Of a stretch of 32,371 nt of DNA, positions 14,883-23,659 are shown piece by piece (the stretch's first letter is position 1; each line of letters begins with the position of its first letter). The stretch is taken from the NCBI GenBank assembly GCA_903828455.1, contig CAIKMJ010000049.1, positions 1 to 32,371 on the forward strand, given 5' to 3'. The notes beneath the pieces are model-generated. The model was not told the DNA's origin, did no database searches, and was given only the letters and a program-made list of their open reading frames with translations. This stretch comes from an uncultured Acidobacteriia bacterium (GTDB lineage Bacteria; Acidobacteriota; Terriglobia; Bryobacterales; Bryobacteraceae). The position numbers and the translations under genes are program-made.

Positions 14883-16238
14883 TTATATCAGGGGCTTGAC
14901 GCGGTCTGCCGCGCCGGAAACCGTGCCGCCCGAAGCCTCCGGCCGCTCCGCCGCCAGATACCCGATGCACAGGATCGCCAGAAACATGGTCAGCACTTCG
15001 GTGTCTCCCAGATTCAGTTCGAACACCCCGCTCACCATCGTCCCGATCACGCACGCCGCAGCGCCATGCAGCAGGAAGCGCCGCTCGGACCGCCCCGGCG
15101 GCAGTCTCCCCAGCGCCCGCCGGAAGTCGTTCAGCGCCATCAGCAGCGCCGCCGTCAGGAACAATGCCGCCGGTATGCCCCGCTCCGCCGCATAGTGAAT
15201 ATAGATGTTGTGCAGGTGCCCGTACCAGCCCTCCGGCAGCGGCCTCGCAATGTCGGCCGGCACGTAGGAATCGAAGACTTCCCGCTTCGCGATGATCTCC
15301 GGCCCCACGCCCAGCACCGGATGCGCCTGAATCATCTGCCATCCCGTCCGCCAGCACACGATGCGGTGCTCGTTGGAATCGGTCTGTTTGGTCGGCCGCA
15401 CAATTGAAACCGCCCGTTGCTGCACGGCCGCCGGTGCCACCGCCAGACCGATCGCCAGCGCCACCGGCATCGCCAGCGCCGCCCACGTTCTCCACGCCCA
15501 CAGCAGATAAAACCCGGCAACCACGGCGGCAATCCAGATGGAACGCGTATCGCTGAGCACCAGCGCCAGCCCCACCACCGCCGCGCACGGCAGCCCGATC
15601 CACAGCCTCTTCTTCACATCCGGCGCAAACAGCAGGAAGGCCGCCACCAGCAGCAGCACATAAAGCTCCTGGCCGGAAAACGTCATCCAGTGGCTCATGA
15701 AGCCGCGAATCCGGTCCGCAATATAGAACTGATAGAAGTTCACATGCGCCGCCCGCGCCCCCGCCACGTCCGCCGCGAACTGCGCCAGCCCTCGGCCGGC
15801 CGTCACGGACCCGACCCCGATCCACGCCAGAATCAGCCACCGCGCCTCCGCCACCGTCCGGACCGCCGAGTAAACGATCAGCAGCATGAGGAACACGAAC
15901 ATCTTCCGCACCTGCGGCATTCCGGCCCCCGGATCCGGCGAAAACCCCAGCGACACCAGCGTCCAGCCGAGAAACAGCCCGATAGGCAGCGCCACGCGAG
16001 GCCAGCGCAGCGGCAGCCCCGAAAGCAGCAGCGCCGTCACCGCCAGCGCCAGCAAAATCTGCGACACCGCAATGGAAATGAGGATACTGATGGCGGCGGC
16101 CAGTGCCAGCCACAGGCTCAGTCGGCGCAGGAACGGTGGAGGGACCAACCCTCTAGTATCTCTCGCAATTCCGGCCTGGCGTCCAACTCCCTCTTCACCA
16201 TTGCCCCCCTCCACGGTGTACGATTGAGTTGAACGCAT
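14883..16238 (-). CDS. O-antigen ligase/polymerase family (Wzy_C) membrane protein
   Basis: Up to 451 residues with about ten to twelve membrane spans. The Wzy_C/WaaL pattern is visible: hydrophobic spans, then a large external loop with HRIVCWRTGWQMIQAHPVLGVGPE, and later HLHNIYIHYAAERGIPAALF, which contains the usual histidine and the RG.PA motif. Members join O-antigen, polysaccharide or glycan chains to a lipid or protein acceptor on the periplasmic side. The first 30 residues are hydrophilic and unlike the family, so the real start may be the GTG at 16214 or the TTG at 16148, the latter with purine-rich sequence upstream. The longest version would overlap the divergent uppS start. It ends 42 bases before efp. 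Confidence 0.88.
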   Translation of the reverse strand: MRSTQSYTVEGGNGEEGVGRQAGIARDTRGLVPPPFLRRLSLWLALAAAISILISIAVSQILLALAVTALLLSGLPLRWPRVALPIGLFLGWTLVSLGFSPDPGAGMPQVRKMFVFLMLLIVYSAVRTVAEARWLILAWIGVGSVTAGRGLAQFAADVAGARAAHVNFYQFYIADRIRGFMSHWMTFSGQELYVLLLVAAFLLFAPDVKKRLWIGLPCAAVVGLALVLSDTRSIWIAAVVAGFYLLWAWRTWAALAMPVALAIGLAVAPAAVQQRAVSIVRPTKQTDSNEHRIVCWRTGWQMIQAHPVLGVGPEIIAKREVFDSYVPADIARPLPEGWYGHLHNIYIHYAAERGIPAALFLTAALLMALNDFRRALGRLPPGRSERRFLLHGAAACVIGTMVSGVFELNLGDTEVLTMFLAILCIGYLAAERPEASGGTVSGAADRVKPLI

Positions 16239-17103
16239 GAAGCTGCTCGAAGCGCTGCCTCCGGGGGATCGGGATCGTGAATTAGCGCTCTCTCTGGACC
16301 CTGCCCGTCTTCCGGCTCACATCGCCATCATCATGGATGGCAATGGGCGCTGGGCACAACGCCGCGGCCTGCCCCGCATCGCAGGCCATAAGGTCGGAGT
16401 GTCAACGGTTCGCAGCGTGGTCGAAGACTGCGTGCAACTCGGCATTCCCGCCCTGACGCTCTACGCCTTCTCGGCGGAAAACTGGAAACGCCCGCGCACC
16501 GAAGTCGAACTGCTGTGGCGGCTGCTCCGCTACTACCTGCGCCGCGAAATCGACGACCTGCAGCGCAACAACATCCGCCTGCAGTCCATCGGCCGCACCG
16601 AAGCGCTGCCGGACCGCGTTTACGAAGAGCTCCGCGACGTGGAGCGCGCCACCGCCCATAACACCGGCATGCGCCTCACGCTCGCCATCAACTACAGCGC
16701 CCGCCACGAACTGGTGGACGCAGTGAATTCGCTGATCGACGAAGCCCGCATCGCCGGCAAACTGGCCGATCTCGCCGTCACCGAAAACATGATCTCGCGG
16801 CGTCTCTACACCGCGGACCTGCCCGAACCCGACCTTCTGATCCGCACCTCCGGCGAAATGCGCGTCAGCAATTTCCTCTTGTGGCAGATCGCCTACGCCG
16901 AGCTTTATGTGACCGAAACGCTCTGGCCGGATTTCAACCGTACCGAACTGCTGAAGGCCATCGTCGACTTCCAGAAGCGCGAGCGCCGCTTCGGCGGCAT
17001 TGGAGCGGCCGAGCCCGCTGAATCCGCCGCCGACGTCATCCCGCCCGAAGCGCTTCCCGGCGACGAGTTCGAAACAGAGGAGATCGCAGTCTCCTCGCAA
17101 TGA
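16237..17103 (+). CDS. uppS: Isoprenyl transferase (undecaprenyl diphosphate synthase)
   Basis: A 288-residue cis-prenyltransferase. It extends farnesyl diphosphate with isopentenyl diphosphate to make the C55 carrier for peptidoglycan and O-antigen synthesis. The family signatures are present: HIAIIMDGNGRWA (about 29-41) with the catalytic Asp, GHK..V..V, LTLYAFSAENWKRP, ALNYS-type LAINYSARHEL, and the C-terminal PDLLIRTSGEMRVSNFLLWQ.AY.E. The hydrophilic N-terminal extension (about 28 residues) and the C-terminal tail after FGGI (about 35 residues, acidic) are longer than E. coli UppS and look variable. The stop overlaps the cdsA start by 4 bp (ATGA), the usual uppS-cdsA order. The start almost coincides with the divergent ligase start, so its promoter must lie in the ligase coding region or that start is wrong. 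Confidence 0.96.
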   Translation: MKLLEALPPGDRDRELALSLDPARLPAHIAIIMDGNGRWAQRRGLPRIAGHKVGVSTVRSVVEDCVQLGIPALTLYAFSAENWKRPRTEVELLWRLLRYYLRREIDDLQRNNIRLQSIGRTEALPDRVYEELRDVERATAHNTGMRLTLAINYSARHELVDAVNSLIDEARIAGKLADLAVTENMISRRLYTADLPEPDLLIRTSGEMRVSNFLLWQIAYAELYVTETLWPDFNRTELLKAIVDFQKRERRFGGIGAAEPAESAADVIPPEALPGDEFETEEIAVSSQ

Positions 17104-17888
17104 CGCGGCTTCTCACGGCGCTCGTCCTGGTTCCGGTCGGCATCTACACCGCACTTTTCGCGCCCTGGTGGCTCTTCCTCGCCGTCACGGTGCTGATCGC
17201 GCTGCAGTGCTTCCGCGAATACGCCCACATTACACAGTCGTTCGCCCCGCTCGGCTATGCGGCGGGAGTTCTCCTCCTGATAGCCCCGCAGCGTGAGTGG
17301 ACCCTGCTCGTCATCCTCACCTGTCTCGGCGCCATGTGCGTTCCGCTCACCGCGCCGGATCTGGAACGCGGCGTGGCCCGGGCCGCCGCCCTCGTCATGG
17401 GCATCCTCTATGTTTTCGGCGCGTGGAAATCGGCGATCCTCCTGCACGACAGCGCCGCCACTCCCGCCGCGCTTGGCGCACAAACCGGCCACCACTGGCT
17501 CCTGTTCGCCCTGAGCGTCAACTGGATTGGCGACACCGCGGCCTACTACGCCGGACGCAGATTCGGCCGTCACAAGCTGGCGCCCGTCGTCAGCCCCGGG
17601 AAGACGTGGGAAGGCGCGGCCGCCTCGGCGGCTTCCGGCATCATCTTCGGCGCGGTGTATCTCACTTTCGCGATCCCCGGCACCCCGGTCGCCCTCGCGG
17701 CGCTCTTCGGCCTCGTGGCCAACGCCGCCGGCCAGCTGGGCGACCTCGCCGAATCCGCCATCAAGCGCGGCGCCGGCGTCAAGGACAGCGGCGGACTCCT
17801 GCCCGGCCACGGCGGCGCGCTCGACCGCGTCGACAGCACCATGTTTTCCGTACCCGTGGTTTACGCGCTCGTCACCCTTTTGCGCTGA
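17100..17888 (+). CDS. cdsA: Phosphatidate cytidylyltransferase
   Basis: A 262-residue integral membrane enzyme that makes CDP-diacylglycerol from phosphatidate and CTP, the branch point for bacterial phospholipids. Several hydrophobic spans cover the first 150 residues. The conserved cytidylyltransferase region appears as NWIGDTAAYYAGRRFG, SPGKTWEGA, and the C-terminal signature containing KDSGGLLPGHGGALDRVDS, which holds the metal-binding aspartates. The start is translationally coupled to uppS through a 4-bp overlap, so lipid carrier and phospholipid precursor supply are co-expressed. Confidence 0.95.
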   Translation: MTRLLTALVLVPVGIYTALFAPWWLFLAVTVLIALQCFREYAHITQSFAPLGYAAGVLLLIAPQREWTLLVILTCLGAMCVPLTAPDLERGVARAAALVMGILYVFGAWKSAILLHDSAATPAALGAQTGHHWLLFALSVNWIGDTAAYYAGRRFGRHKLAPVVSPGKTWEGAAASAASGIIFGAVYLTFAIPGTPVALAALFGLVANAAGQLGDLAESAIKRGAGVKDSGGLLPGHGGALDRVDSTMFSVPVVYALVTLLR

Positions 17889-17927
17889 TTTTCCATCCCC
17901 GCGCCCCCCGCGCGCATCCAACCTGGT

Positions 17928-18389
17928 GTGCGCCCGCAGATTTTCGAACGCCGCCTTCGCCTTCCCGCCTCCGCCGCCCAGGTCTTCGCCTGGCACGAAC
18001 GTCCCGAATGCCTGCGCGATCTGATCCCGCCCGGCGACCCGGTTCGCGTCCTCGAAGCCACCGGCGGCATTCGCGACGGTGCCCGCGTCGTCCTCGAAAT
18101 CGGCATCTTCCCGTTCCGCATGAAATGGATCGCCCTCCACAGCGCCTACGTCGCCGGCCATCGGTTCCGCGATGAACAGATCAGCGGCCCCTTCCGCCGC
18201 TGGGTCCACACCCACACGTTTATCGACGACGGCCCCGGCGCCAGCTGGCTCATCGACCGCGTGGAGTACGAGCTTCCCTTCGGCCTCCTCGGAGCGCTGT
18301 TCGGCGGCTGGCTCGCCCGCCAAAAAATCGAAGCCATGTTCGCCTGGCGTCACGCAAAAACTCTGCAGGCGATCGCCGCCAAAGGCTAA
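17928..18389 (+). CDS. SRPBCC (START-like) family protein
   Basis: A 153-residue product from a GTG at 17928, 39 bases after cdsA. It begins with the typical polyketide-cyclase/START-like opening (FERRLRLPASAAQVFAWHERPECL), has the alternating-strand core (WIALHSAYVAGHRFRDEQISGPFRRWVHTH), and ends with a long C-terminal helix after FGGWLARQKIEAMFAWRH, the helix that closes the hydrophobic pocket in this fold. The PFRRWVHTHTF segment matches small bacterial SRPBCC proteins sometimes labelled cyclase or ligand-binding. Ligand and role are unknown. Co-direction with cdsA and the M28 peptidase allows one transcript; only 12 bases separate it from the peptidase. Confidence 0.82.
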   Translation: MRPQIFERRLRLPASAAQVFAWHERPECLRDLIPPGDPVRVLEATGGIRDGARVVLEIGIFPFRMKWIALHSAYVAGHRFRDEQISGPFRRWVHTHTFIDDGPGASWLIDRVEYELPFGLLGALFGGWLARQKIEAMFAWRHAKTLQAIAAKG

Positions 18390-18401
18390 ACTGATAGCCA
18401 C

Positions 18402-20516
18402 ATGAGATCCCGCCTGGCCGGTCTCGCGCTCCTGCTCGCCGCATGGCCCGCCGCCGTTCATCCGGCCGCCGACGAATCCATCCGCGGCTTCGACCCCGCC
18501 TCCCAGGCCGACGAAATCCGCTGGGAAAATGAGGCCCGCGCCATCCCCGAAGCCGCCCGCATCGGCGAATTCATCCGCCGCTACTCCTCGCGCGCCCACC
18601 TTGCCGGCACGCCCGCCTCGAAGCAGACCGCCGAAGACATCCTCGCCCAGCTCAAAGAAATCGGCCTCACCGCGCACATCGAACAGTTCGAATCCCTCCT
18701 GCCCGTCCCGAAACAGCGCGTGCTGGAGATGACCGCGCCCGTGCACCTCCGGCTGAAGCTGGAAGAGCCCGTCCTCGCCTCGGACAAGAACTCCGCCGAC
18801 CCCGGCATGGTCGCCTCCTACAACGCCTACTCCGGCGACGGCGACGTCACCGCCGATCTTGTGTACGTCAACTACGGCCTGCCCGAAGACTACGCCACCC
18901 TCGCGCGCCAGGGCATCGCCGTCCAAGGCAAAATCGTTCTCGCCCGCTACGGCCGCAGCTTCCGCGGCACCAAAGCCAAGGTCGCCCACGAACAGGGCGC
19001 AGCCGGCTGCATCATCTACTCCGATCCCCGCGACGACGGCTACTTCCAGGGCGACGCCTACCCCAAAGGCCCCTGGCGTCCCGGCGACGGCATCCAGCGC
19101 GGCAGCATCCTCGATCTCCCCGTCTACCCCGGCGATCCCCTCTCGCCCGGCTGGGCCTCCGAACCCGGCTCGAAGCGTCTCACCATCGAAGAGGCGCAAA
19201 CCATCTCGAAGATCCCCGTCCTCCCCATCTCGGCCAACGATGCCCGGCTGCTGTTCGCAAAGCTGGAAGGCCCGGTCGCGCCCGAAGCCTGGCGCGGCGC
19301 GCTTCCGCTCACCTATCACCTCGGCCCCGGCGGCACAAAAGTCCATCTGAAAATCGAGATGGATAACTCCACTAAACCGCTCTGGAACGTCATCGCCGTC
19401 ATCCCTGGCTCCGACTTCCCCGACCAGTGGATCCTCGACGGCAATCACCACGACGCCTGGGTGCACGGCGCATCCGACCCGCTTTCCGGCGCCGGGCCGC
19501 TCATGGAGACCGCCCGCGCCCTCGCCGCCCTCACGCGCAAAGGCTGGAAGCCCCGCCGCACCATCGTGCTGGCCTTCTGGGATGGCGAAGAGTTCGGGCT
19601 CGTCGGTTCCACCGAATACGCCGAAAAGCACGCCGACGAACTCACGCGGAAACTCGTCGCCTACCTCAACGCCGATTCCAACGGCAAGGGCGCCTTCATG
19701 GCGGGCGGATCCCACAGCATGGAACGCTTCGTCGAAGAGATTCTGCGCGACGTGAAGGAACCCGTCACCGGCAAATCTCTCCTCGAGGCCCGCGGCAACA
19801 CTGCCGGCCAATTCCGCCTCAACCCGCTCGGTTCCGGCTCCGATTACACCCCGTTCCTCCAGCACCTCGGCATCGCCAGCCTCGACCTCCGCTTCGTCGG
19901 CAACGATAACGGCGTCTACCACTCCATCTACGACGACTACGCCTGGCTCTCCCGCTTCGGCGACCCCGGCTTCCTCTACGGCCGCACCCTCTCGCAGGTC
20001 CACCTCACCGCCCTCCTGCGGCTTGCCGATGCCCCGCTGCTGCCCTTCGAATTCAGCCGCCTGAGCGCCACCGTCGCGCGCTATCTCGATGAGATCGATA
20101 AGCTCGCCGACCCCGCCCTCGCGCCGGGCCTCGCTAGCCTGCATGAAGTAGCCCGGAAGCTGAGCCAGACATCCACCGGCGTCGAATCGGCCTGGATCAA
20201 GGCGCTTTCCGGCGCGCCCTCCGCCGGACCGGCACAGCTTGCCGAACTCAACCAGGCCCTGTTCGGCGCCGAACGGCTCCTCGCTTCCGACCCCGGCCTT
20301 CCCGGCCGGCCCTGGTACCGCCATCGCCTCTACGCGCCGGGCCGCTACACCGGCTACGAAGCCAAAACGCTCCCCGGCCTGCGTGAAGCGGTAGAGTCAA
20401 AGAACAACGAAGAAGCCCGCCAGGAGGCGGCGGCTCTGGCGCAGGTCCTGAGCGCGCTCGCCGCCGAACTGGCACGAATCCAAAAACTGCTTGAGGCTTT
20501 ACAGAATGCCGGGTGA
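18402..20516 (+). CDS. Exported M28 zinc aminopeptidase/glutamate carboxypeptidase II-like
   Basis: A 704-residue protein with a Sec signal peptide (basic MRSR, hydrophobic core, cut likely after a VHPAA-type site near 24). Domain order follows human glutamate carboxypeptidase II: split peptidase domain, an inserted protease-associated (PA) domain (roughly residues 110-290), the M28 catalytic core, and a C-terminal helical dimerisation-like domain (about 540-700). Zinc ligands are in place: NHHDAW (His near 349), GASDPLSGAG (bridging Asp near 359), DGEEFG (Glu pair near 398), LNADSN (Asp near 424) and YHSIYDDY (His near 506). Family members cleave C-terminal acidic or other residues from peptides outside the cytoplasm. 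Acidobacteria encode many. The specific substrate is unknown. Confidence 0.93.
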   Translation: MRSRLAGLALLLAAWPAAVHPAADESIRGFDPASQADEIRWENEARAIPEAARIGEFIRRYSSRAHLAGTPASKQTAEDILAQLKEIGLTAHIEQFESLLPVPKQRVLEMTAPVHLRLKLEEPVLASDKNSADPGMVASYNAYSGDGDVTADLVYVNYGLPEDYATLARQGIAVQGKIVLARYGRSFRGTKAKVAHEQGAAGCIIYSDPRDDGYFQGDAYPKGPWRPGDGIQRGSILDLPVYPGDPLSPGWASEPGSKRLTIEEAQTISKIPVLPISANDARLLFAKLEGPVAPEAWRGALPLTYHLGPGGTKVHLKIEMDNSTKPLWNVIAVIPGSDFPDQWILDGNHHDAWVHGASDPLSGAGPLMETARALAALTRKGWKPRRTIVLAFWDGEEFGLVGSTEYAEKHADELTRKLVAYLNADSNGKGAFMAGGSHSMERFVEEILRDVKEPVTGKSLLEARGNTAGQFRLNPLGSGSDYTPFLQHLGIASLDLRFVGNDNGVYHSIYDDYAWLSRFGDPGFLYGRTLSQVHLTALLRLADAPLLPFEFSRLSATVARYLDEIDKLADPALAPGLASLHEVARKLSQTSTGVESAWIKALSGAPSAGPAQLAELNQALFGAERLLASDPGLPGRPWYRHRLYAPGRYTGYEAKTLPGLREAVESKNNEEARQEAAALAQVLSALAAELARIQKLLEALQNAG

Positions 20517-20519
20517 ACT

Positions 20520-21437
20520 GTGATCGATACCCCCTGGGGTCCCATAAAAGTCGCGGACGCGCACGTCCATTTCTTCTCGCCGCCCTTTTTCAGGTCGCTG
20601 GCCGAGCAGAAAAAGAACGCCGATGTCGGCGAACTGCTGGGCTTCGAAGTTCCCGCCACAGCCGAAGCTCTCGCCGAGCGCTGGCACGCCGAACTGGACA
20701 TGCGCCAGGTCGGCAGCGCCATGCTGATTGCCAGCGTCCCCGGCGACGTCGAATCGGTCGGCACGGCCGTCGACCTCTATCCGGAGCGCTTCCACTCAGT
20801 CGTCATGGTGAACCCCGTGCTGGCCGGGTCCGACCTGCGCTGCGCCACCGCCCTGGCGGAGGGTCAGATCCACGGCGTCTTCCTCTTCCCGGCCATGCAC
20901 CACTACTCGATGCATGACGTGAAGGTCCACTCCCTGCTCTCCATCGTGGCCGGCAACGGCGGCGGCATCGTGTACGTTCATTGCGGCATGCTGACGCTCG
21001 GCTTCCGCAAGAAGCTCGGCCTGCCGTCCCTGTTCGACATGCAGTACTCCAACCCCGCCGACCTGCACGCCGCCGCCCTCGCCTTCCCCCATTTGCCGTT
21101 CGTCATTCCCCACTTCGGCGCCGGCTACTTCCGCGAAGCGCTGCTCGTCGCCGCCCAGTGTCCCAACGTTTACTTCGATACCTCCGGCAGCCACAGCTGG
21201 ATGAAGTGCGATCCCCACCCGCTCGATCTGCCCGGCGTCTTCCGCAAAGCGCTCGATGTCGTCGGCCCCGAACGCCTTCTGTTCGGCACCGACTCCTCCT
21301 GGTTCCCCCGCGGCTGGGTGCGAGACGTCTTCGACCGCCAGGTGCTGGCGCTCTCGGAAATCGGCGTGAGCGCCGAATCGGCGCGCGCCATCTTCGGCGG
21401 CAATCTCCGCCGCCTCATGGCGCCGAAGTCAAAATAG
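20520..21437 (+). CDS. Amidohydrolase family (PF04909-type) metal-dependent hydrolase
   Basis: A 305-residue product from a GTG at 20520, three bases after the peptidase stop, so probably co-transcribed. The TIM-barrel hallmarks are visible: DAHVHFF near residue 15 (strand-1 HxH), YVHCGM near 147 (central His), FVIPHFGAGY near 200 (second His), YFDTSGSHSW, and FGTDSSWFPRGW near 259 with the catalytic Asp. This is the PF04909/ACMSD-like layout, which covers decarboxylases and hydrolases of small aromatic or lactone substrates. No substrate can be named from sequence. It has no signal peptide and should be cytoplasmic. Confidence 0.88.
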   Translation: MIDTPWGPIKVADAHVHFFSPPFFRSLAEQKKNADVGELLGFEVPATAEALAERWHAELDMRQVGSAMLIASVPGDVESVGTAVDLYPERFHSVVMVNPVLAGSDLRCATALAEGQIHGVFLFPAMHHYSMHDVKVHSLLSIVAGNGGGIVYVHCGMLTLGFRKKLGLPSLFDMQYSNPADLHAAALAFPHLPFVIPHFGAGYFREALLVAAQCPNVYFDTSGSHSWMKCDPHPLDLPGVFRKALDVVGPERLLFGTDSSWFPRGWVRDVFDRQVLALSEIGVSAESARAIFGGNLRRLMAPKSK

Positions 21438-21487
21438 CTGAGAATTCGCCGCCTTCGCCGCACTAGCCACGTGAGGGCCGCGATTTT

Positions 21488-22225
21488 TTGACTCTTCCTT
21501 TTTTCCGCCTCCGGGCAGCCAATGGCGCGCCGCTGGTGGAGCGTTCTGGCCAGACCGGCAGAACGCTGATTTCAGGCGCCTGGCGCGCCGTGAAATTCGG
21601 CGCCGCGCAGATCGACAGAGAGAAAATCGATGCCGCCGCCGGCATCCCGCACCTGACCGTCGACCGTCCACCCCAGGCCCGCCGCGGGCCGCAACCGTTG
21701 TCCTTCCCCCTGCCGATGCCGCCCAAAGTCGCGGTCATCGAAGCCCGCTTCGCCCCGGCCAAAAATCAGCGTTGGTTCGACCGTCACGACGGCAGCTGGC
21801 GCGCCTGGCAGCCCGACGCCCTGGTCGTCCCCCTCTCGCTCGGTTTGCTGATGGCGGACCGCAAACGCTGCGGCCTCGCCGACCTGCCCGATCTCACCGT
21901 CGCGCTGGTTGCGCTGAGCTCGCTCGCCGACGGCCCCATGGATGAACGGCAGCGCGGGCGTCTCTGGCGCGCCTTTCAGGTGCCCGTCTTCGAACAGCTG
22001 CAGGATCGCGATGGCAGCATCGTCGCCCGCGAATGCGAAGTGCGCCACGGCCTGCATCTGGACCCGGACGCCGTCGCCGATGTGCGCGCCGGAGAACTGC
22101 GGCTGCGCAACGAACCGACCGGAATCGCCGGAGACATCGTCTACGGCTGCTGCGAGTGCGGCGCCGAATCGCCGCGACTCACCAGGGTGGCGCCGCTCCG
22201 AATGGCCGTCGGCGCTGCCCGCTGA
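21488..22225 (+). CDS. Hypothetical protein, C-terminal part faintly like PaaK/adenylate-forming ligases
   Basis: A 245-residue frame from a TTG at 21488 with GAGGG about ten bases upstream. Codon third positions are GC-rich as in neighbouring genes, and the antisense frame (21572-22057) looks like a shadow. No family was recognised with confidence. The stretch FQVPVFEQLQD...ECEVRHGLHLD followed by a CCECG cysteine cluster resembles the end of PaaK/CapK-type CoA ligases, which have a variable F/Y segment, EC and GLH in the same order. The ATP-binding part of such enzymes is absent, so if related this is a truncated or reduced homologue. It ends 23 bases before the convergent pyrD stop. Confidence 0.55.
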   Translation: MTLPFFRLRAANGAPLVERSGQTGRTLISGAWRAVKFGAAQIDREKIDAAAGIPHLTVDRPPQARRGPQPLSFPLPMPPKVAVIEARFAPAKNQRWFDRHDGSWRAWQPDALVVPLSLGLLMADRKRCGLADLPDLTVALVALSSLADGPMDERQRGRLWRAFQVPVFEQLQDRDGSIVARECEVRHGLHLDPDAVADVRAGELRLRNEPTGIAGDIVYGCCECGAESPRLTRVAPLRMAVGAAR

Positions 22226-22248
22226 GCAGGCCCGCGCGCTGCTCCCCG

Positions 22249-23163
22249 TCAGGGGCGCCGGTATCCGCCGGTCAGCTCGCTCGCCTTCTCCACCCCAAGC
22301 TCCGGCAGCAGCGCCCCCAGTTCGGCGGCAATCCGCACCGGCGCATTCGGATCCCAGAAGGTCGCCGTCCCCACTTCCACCAGCGACGCCCCGGCCAGCA
22401 GGAACTCCGCCGCGTCCTCACCCGTGTGGATGCCGCCGATCCCGATCACCGGTATCTTCACCGCCCCCGCCGCCTGATGCACCATCCGCAGCGCGATCGG
22501 CTTAATCGCCGGCCCCGATAAGCCCCCGTAGCCAGCGCCAATCCGCGGCCCGCGCGTCCGCACATCGATCGCCAGCCCGATGAACGTATTGATGAGCGAT
22601 ATCGCATCCGCCCCGCTCTGTTCCGCCACGCGGGCGAACGGCTCAATGGCCGCCACGTTGGGCGAGAGCTTCACGATCACCGGCCTCGCCGCCGCCGCCT
22701 TCACCTCCGCCACCAGCGCGCCGAGCGCCGCTTCGTCCACCCCGAACGCAATCCCGCCGTGCTTCGTATTGGGGCACGAAACGTTCAGCTCATAAGCGGC
22801 CAGCCCCGGCGCGTCATTCAGCACCCGCACCACTTCCACATAATCTTCCGCCGCGTAGCCGAAGACGTTGGCGATCACCGGCACGCCGAACCGCGCCAGC
22901 TGCGGCAGCTTCTCCGCCACGAAGGCCCGCACCCCCACGTTCTGGAGCCCCACCGAATTCATCATCCCGGCCCGCGCCTCCCACAGCCGGGGCGCCGGAT
23001 TGCCCGCAATCGGCTCCCGCGACAGGCCTTTCACCACAATGCCGCCCATGGCGTTCAGGTCCGCCAGCGCTTCAAACTCAATCCCGTAGCCGAATGTGCC
23101 GGATGCGGCGAGCACCGGATTGCGGAACGCAATCCCGCAAACCATGCTGGCAAGTGAACTCAT
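22249..23163 (-). CDS. pyrD: Dihydroorotate dehydrogenase, class 1B catalytic subunit
   Basis: A 304-residue FMN-binding TIM barrel that oxidises dihydroorotate to orotate in pyrimidine synthesis, cytoplasmic. The opening matches PyrDB (FRNPVLAASGTFGYG), and Cys130 in ELNVSCPNTKHGG is the class 1 catalytic base (class 2 has Ser). FMN-site segments KLSPNV, GGLSGPAIKPIALR and IPVIGIGGIHTGEDA are intact. Class 1B normally works with the iron-sulfur/FAD subunit PyrK, which is not adjacent. The start at 23163 has a GGAAGGAAA tract about 10 bases upstream. It is divergent from the RodZ-type HTH gene. Confidence 0.95.
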   Translation of the reverse strand: MSSLASMVCGIAFRNPVLAASGTFGYGIEFEALADLNAMGGIVVKGLSREPIAGNPAPRLWEARAGMMNSVGLQNVGVRAFVAEKLPQLARFGVPVIANVFGYAAEDYVEVVRVLNDAPGLAAYELNVSCPNTKHGGIAFGVDEAALGALVAEVKAAAARPVIVKLSPNVAAIEPFARVAEQSGADAISLINTFIGLAIDVRTRGPRIGAGYGGLSGPAIKPIALRMVHQAAGAVKIPVIGIGGIHTGEDAAEFLLAGASLVEVGTATFWDPNAPVRIAAELGALLPELGVEKASELTGGYRRP

Positions 23164-23280
23164 GGGCAGACCGTTTCCTTCCCTGCTCCGGTGAAATATT
23201 TCTGCGAAAAAAGCGTAACGTAAGATTTGCCGTGATAGACTAATCCGTTTAGCGCGGTACCCCGTTGGCAGTACTCACGC

Positions 23281-23592
23281 ATGATGACGGAAACTGGCAT
23301 TCTCGGCGTAAAGAGTTGGCGGCAGCGTAAAGGCATCAGCCTTGAGTCTATAGCCGCGTCCACCAAGCTCGGCGTACGGCAGCTGGAGGCCATTGAAGCG
23401 GGCGATTTCAAACGTCTGCCGGGCGGCATCTACAACACCAATTACATCAAACAGTATGCGCGCGCCATCGGATTCGAGGAATCGGACCTGCTCGCCTTTT
23501 ATCACGACGCCGTCAATCCGCCCGCCGCGCAGGCCGGACGCACCGCGCAGCGCACCACGCCGCGCATGACGAACCCGCTGTTCCAGCACTGA
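23281..23592 (+). CDS. Small RodZ-type helix-turn-helix protein
   Basis: A 103-residue product with two adjacent ATG codons (23281, 23284). Residues about 8-75 form an HTH_25/RodZ N-terminal domain: WRQRKGISLESIAASTKLGVRQLEAIEAGDFKRLPGGIYNTNYIKQYAR is characteristic (the LPGGIY.R.YI.QYA pattern), followed by GF.E.DLLAFYHDA. RodZ continues into a membrane span and periplasmic domain; here the protein stops after a Pro/Ala-rich tail with no span. It could be a soluble regulator or a reduced RodZ paralogue. It lies opposite pyrD, with a 17-nt tandem repeat array directly after its stop. Confidence 0.85.
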   Translation: MMTETGILGVKSWRQRKGISLESIAASTKLGVRQLEAIEAGDFKRLPGGIYNTNYIKQYARAIGFEESDLLAFYHDAVNPPAAQAGRTAQRTTPRMTNPLFQH

Positions 23593-23648
23593 TTTCCAGC
23601 CGGCACTGATTTCCAGCCGGCACTGACTTCCAGCCGGCACTGACTTCC
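23590..23648. repeat. 17-bp tandem repeat (three copies plus partial) after the HTH gene
   Basis: Units at 23590-23606, 23607-23623 and 23624-23640 (tgatttccagccggcac; one t-to-c change in the third), then a partial copy to 23648. The first copy overlaps the HTH stop codon. It lies between convergent genes. Confidence 0.9.
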
Positions 23649-23659
23649 CTCCCGCCCGC

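Noticed and set aside
16905-20324. 1139-codon open frame on the minus strand
   Set aside because: It is antisense to uppS, cdsA, the SRPBCC gene and the M28 peptidase, all with clear family motifs. Its Gly/Ala/Glu/Val-rich composition is the usual shadow of high-GC genes.
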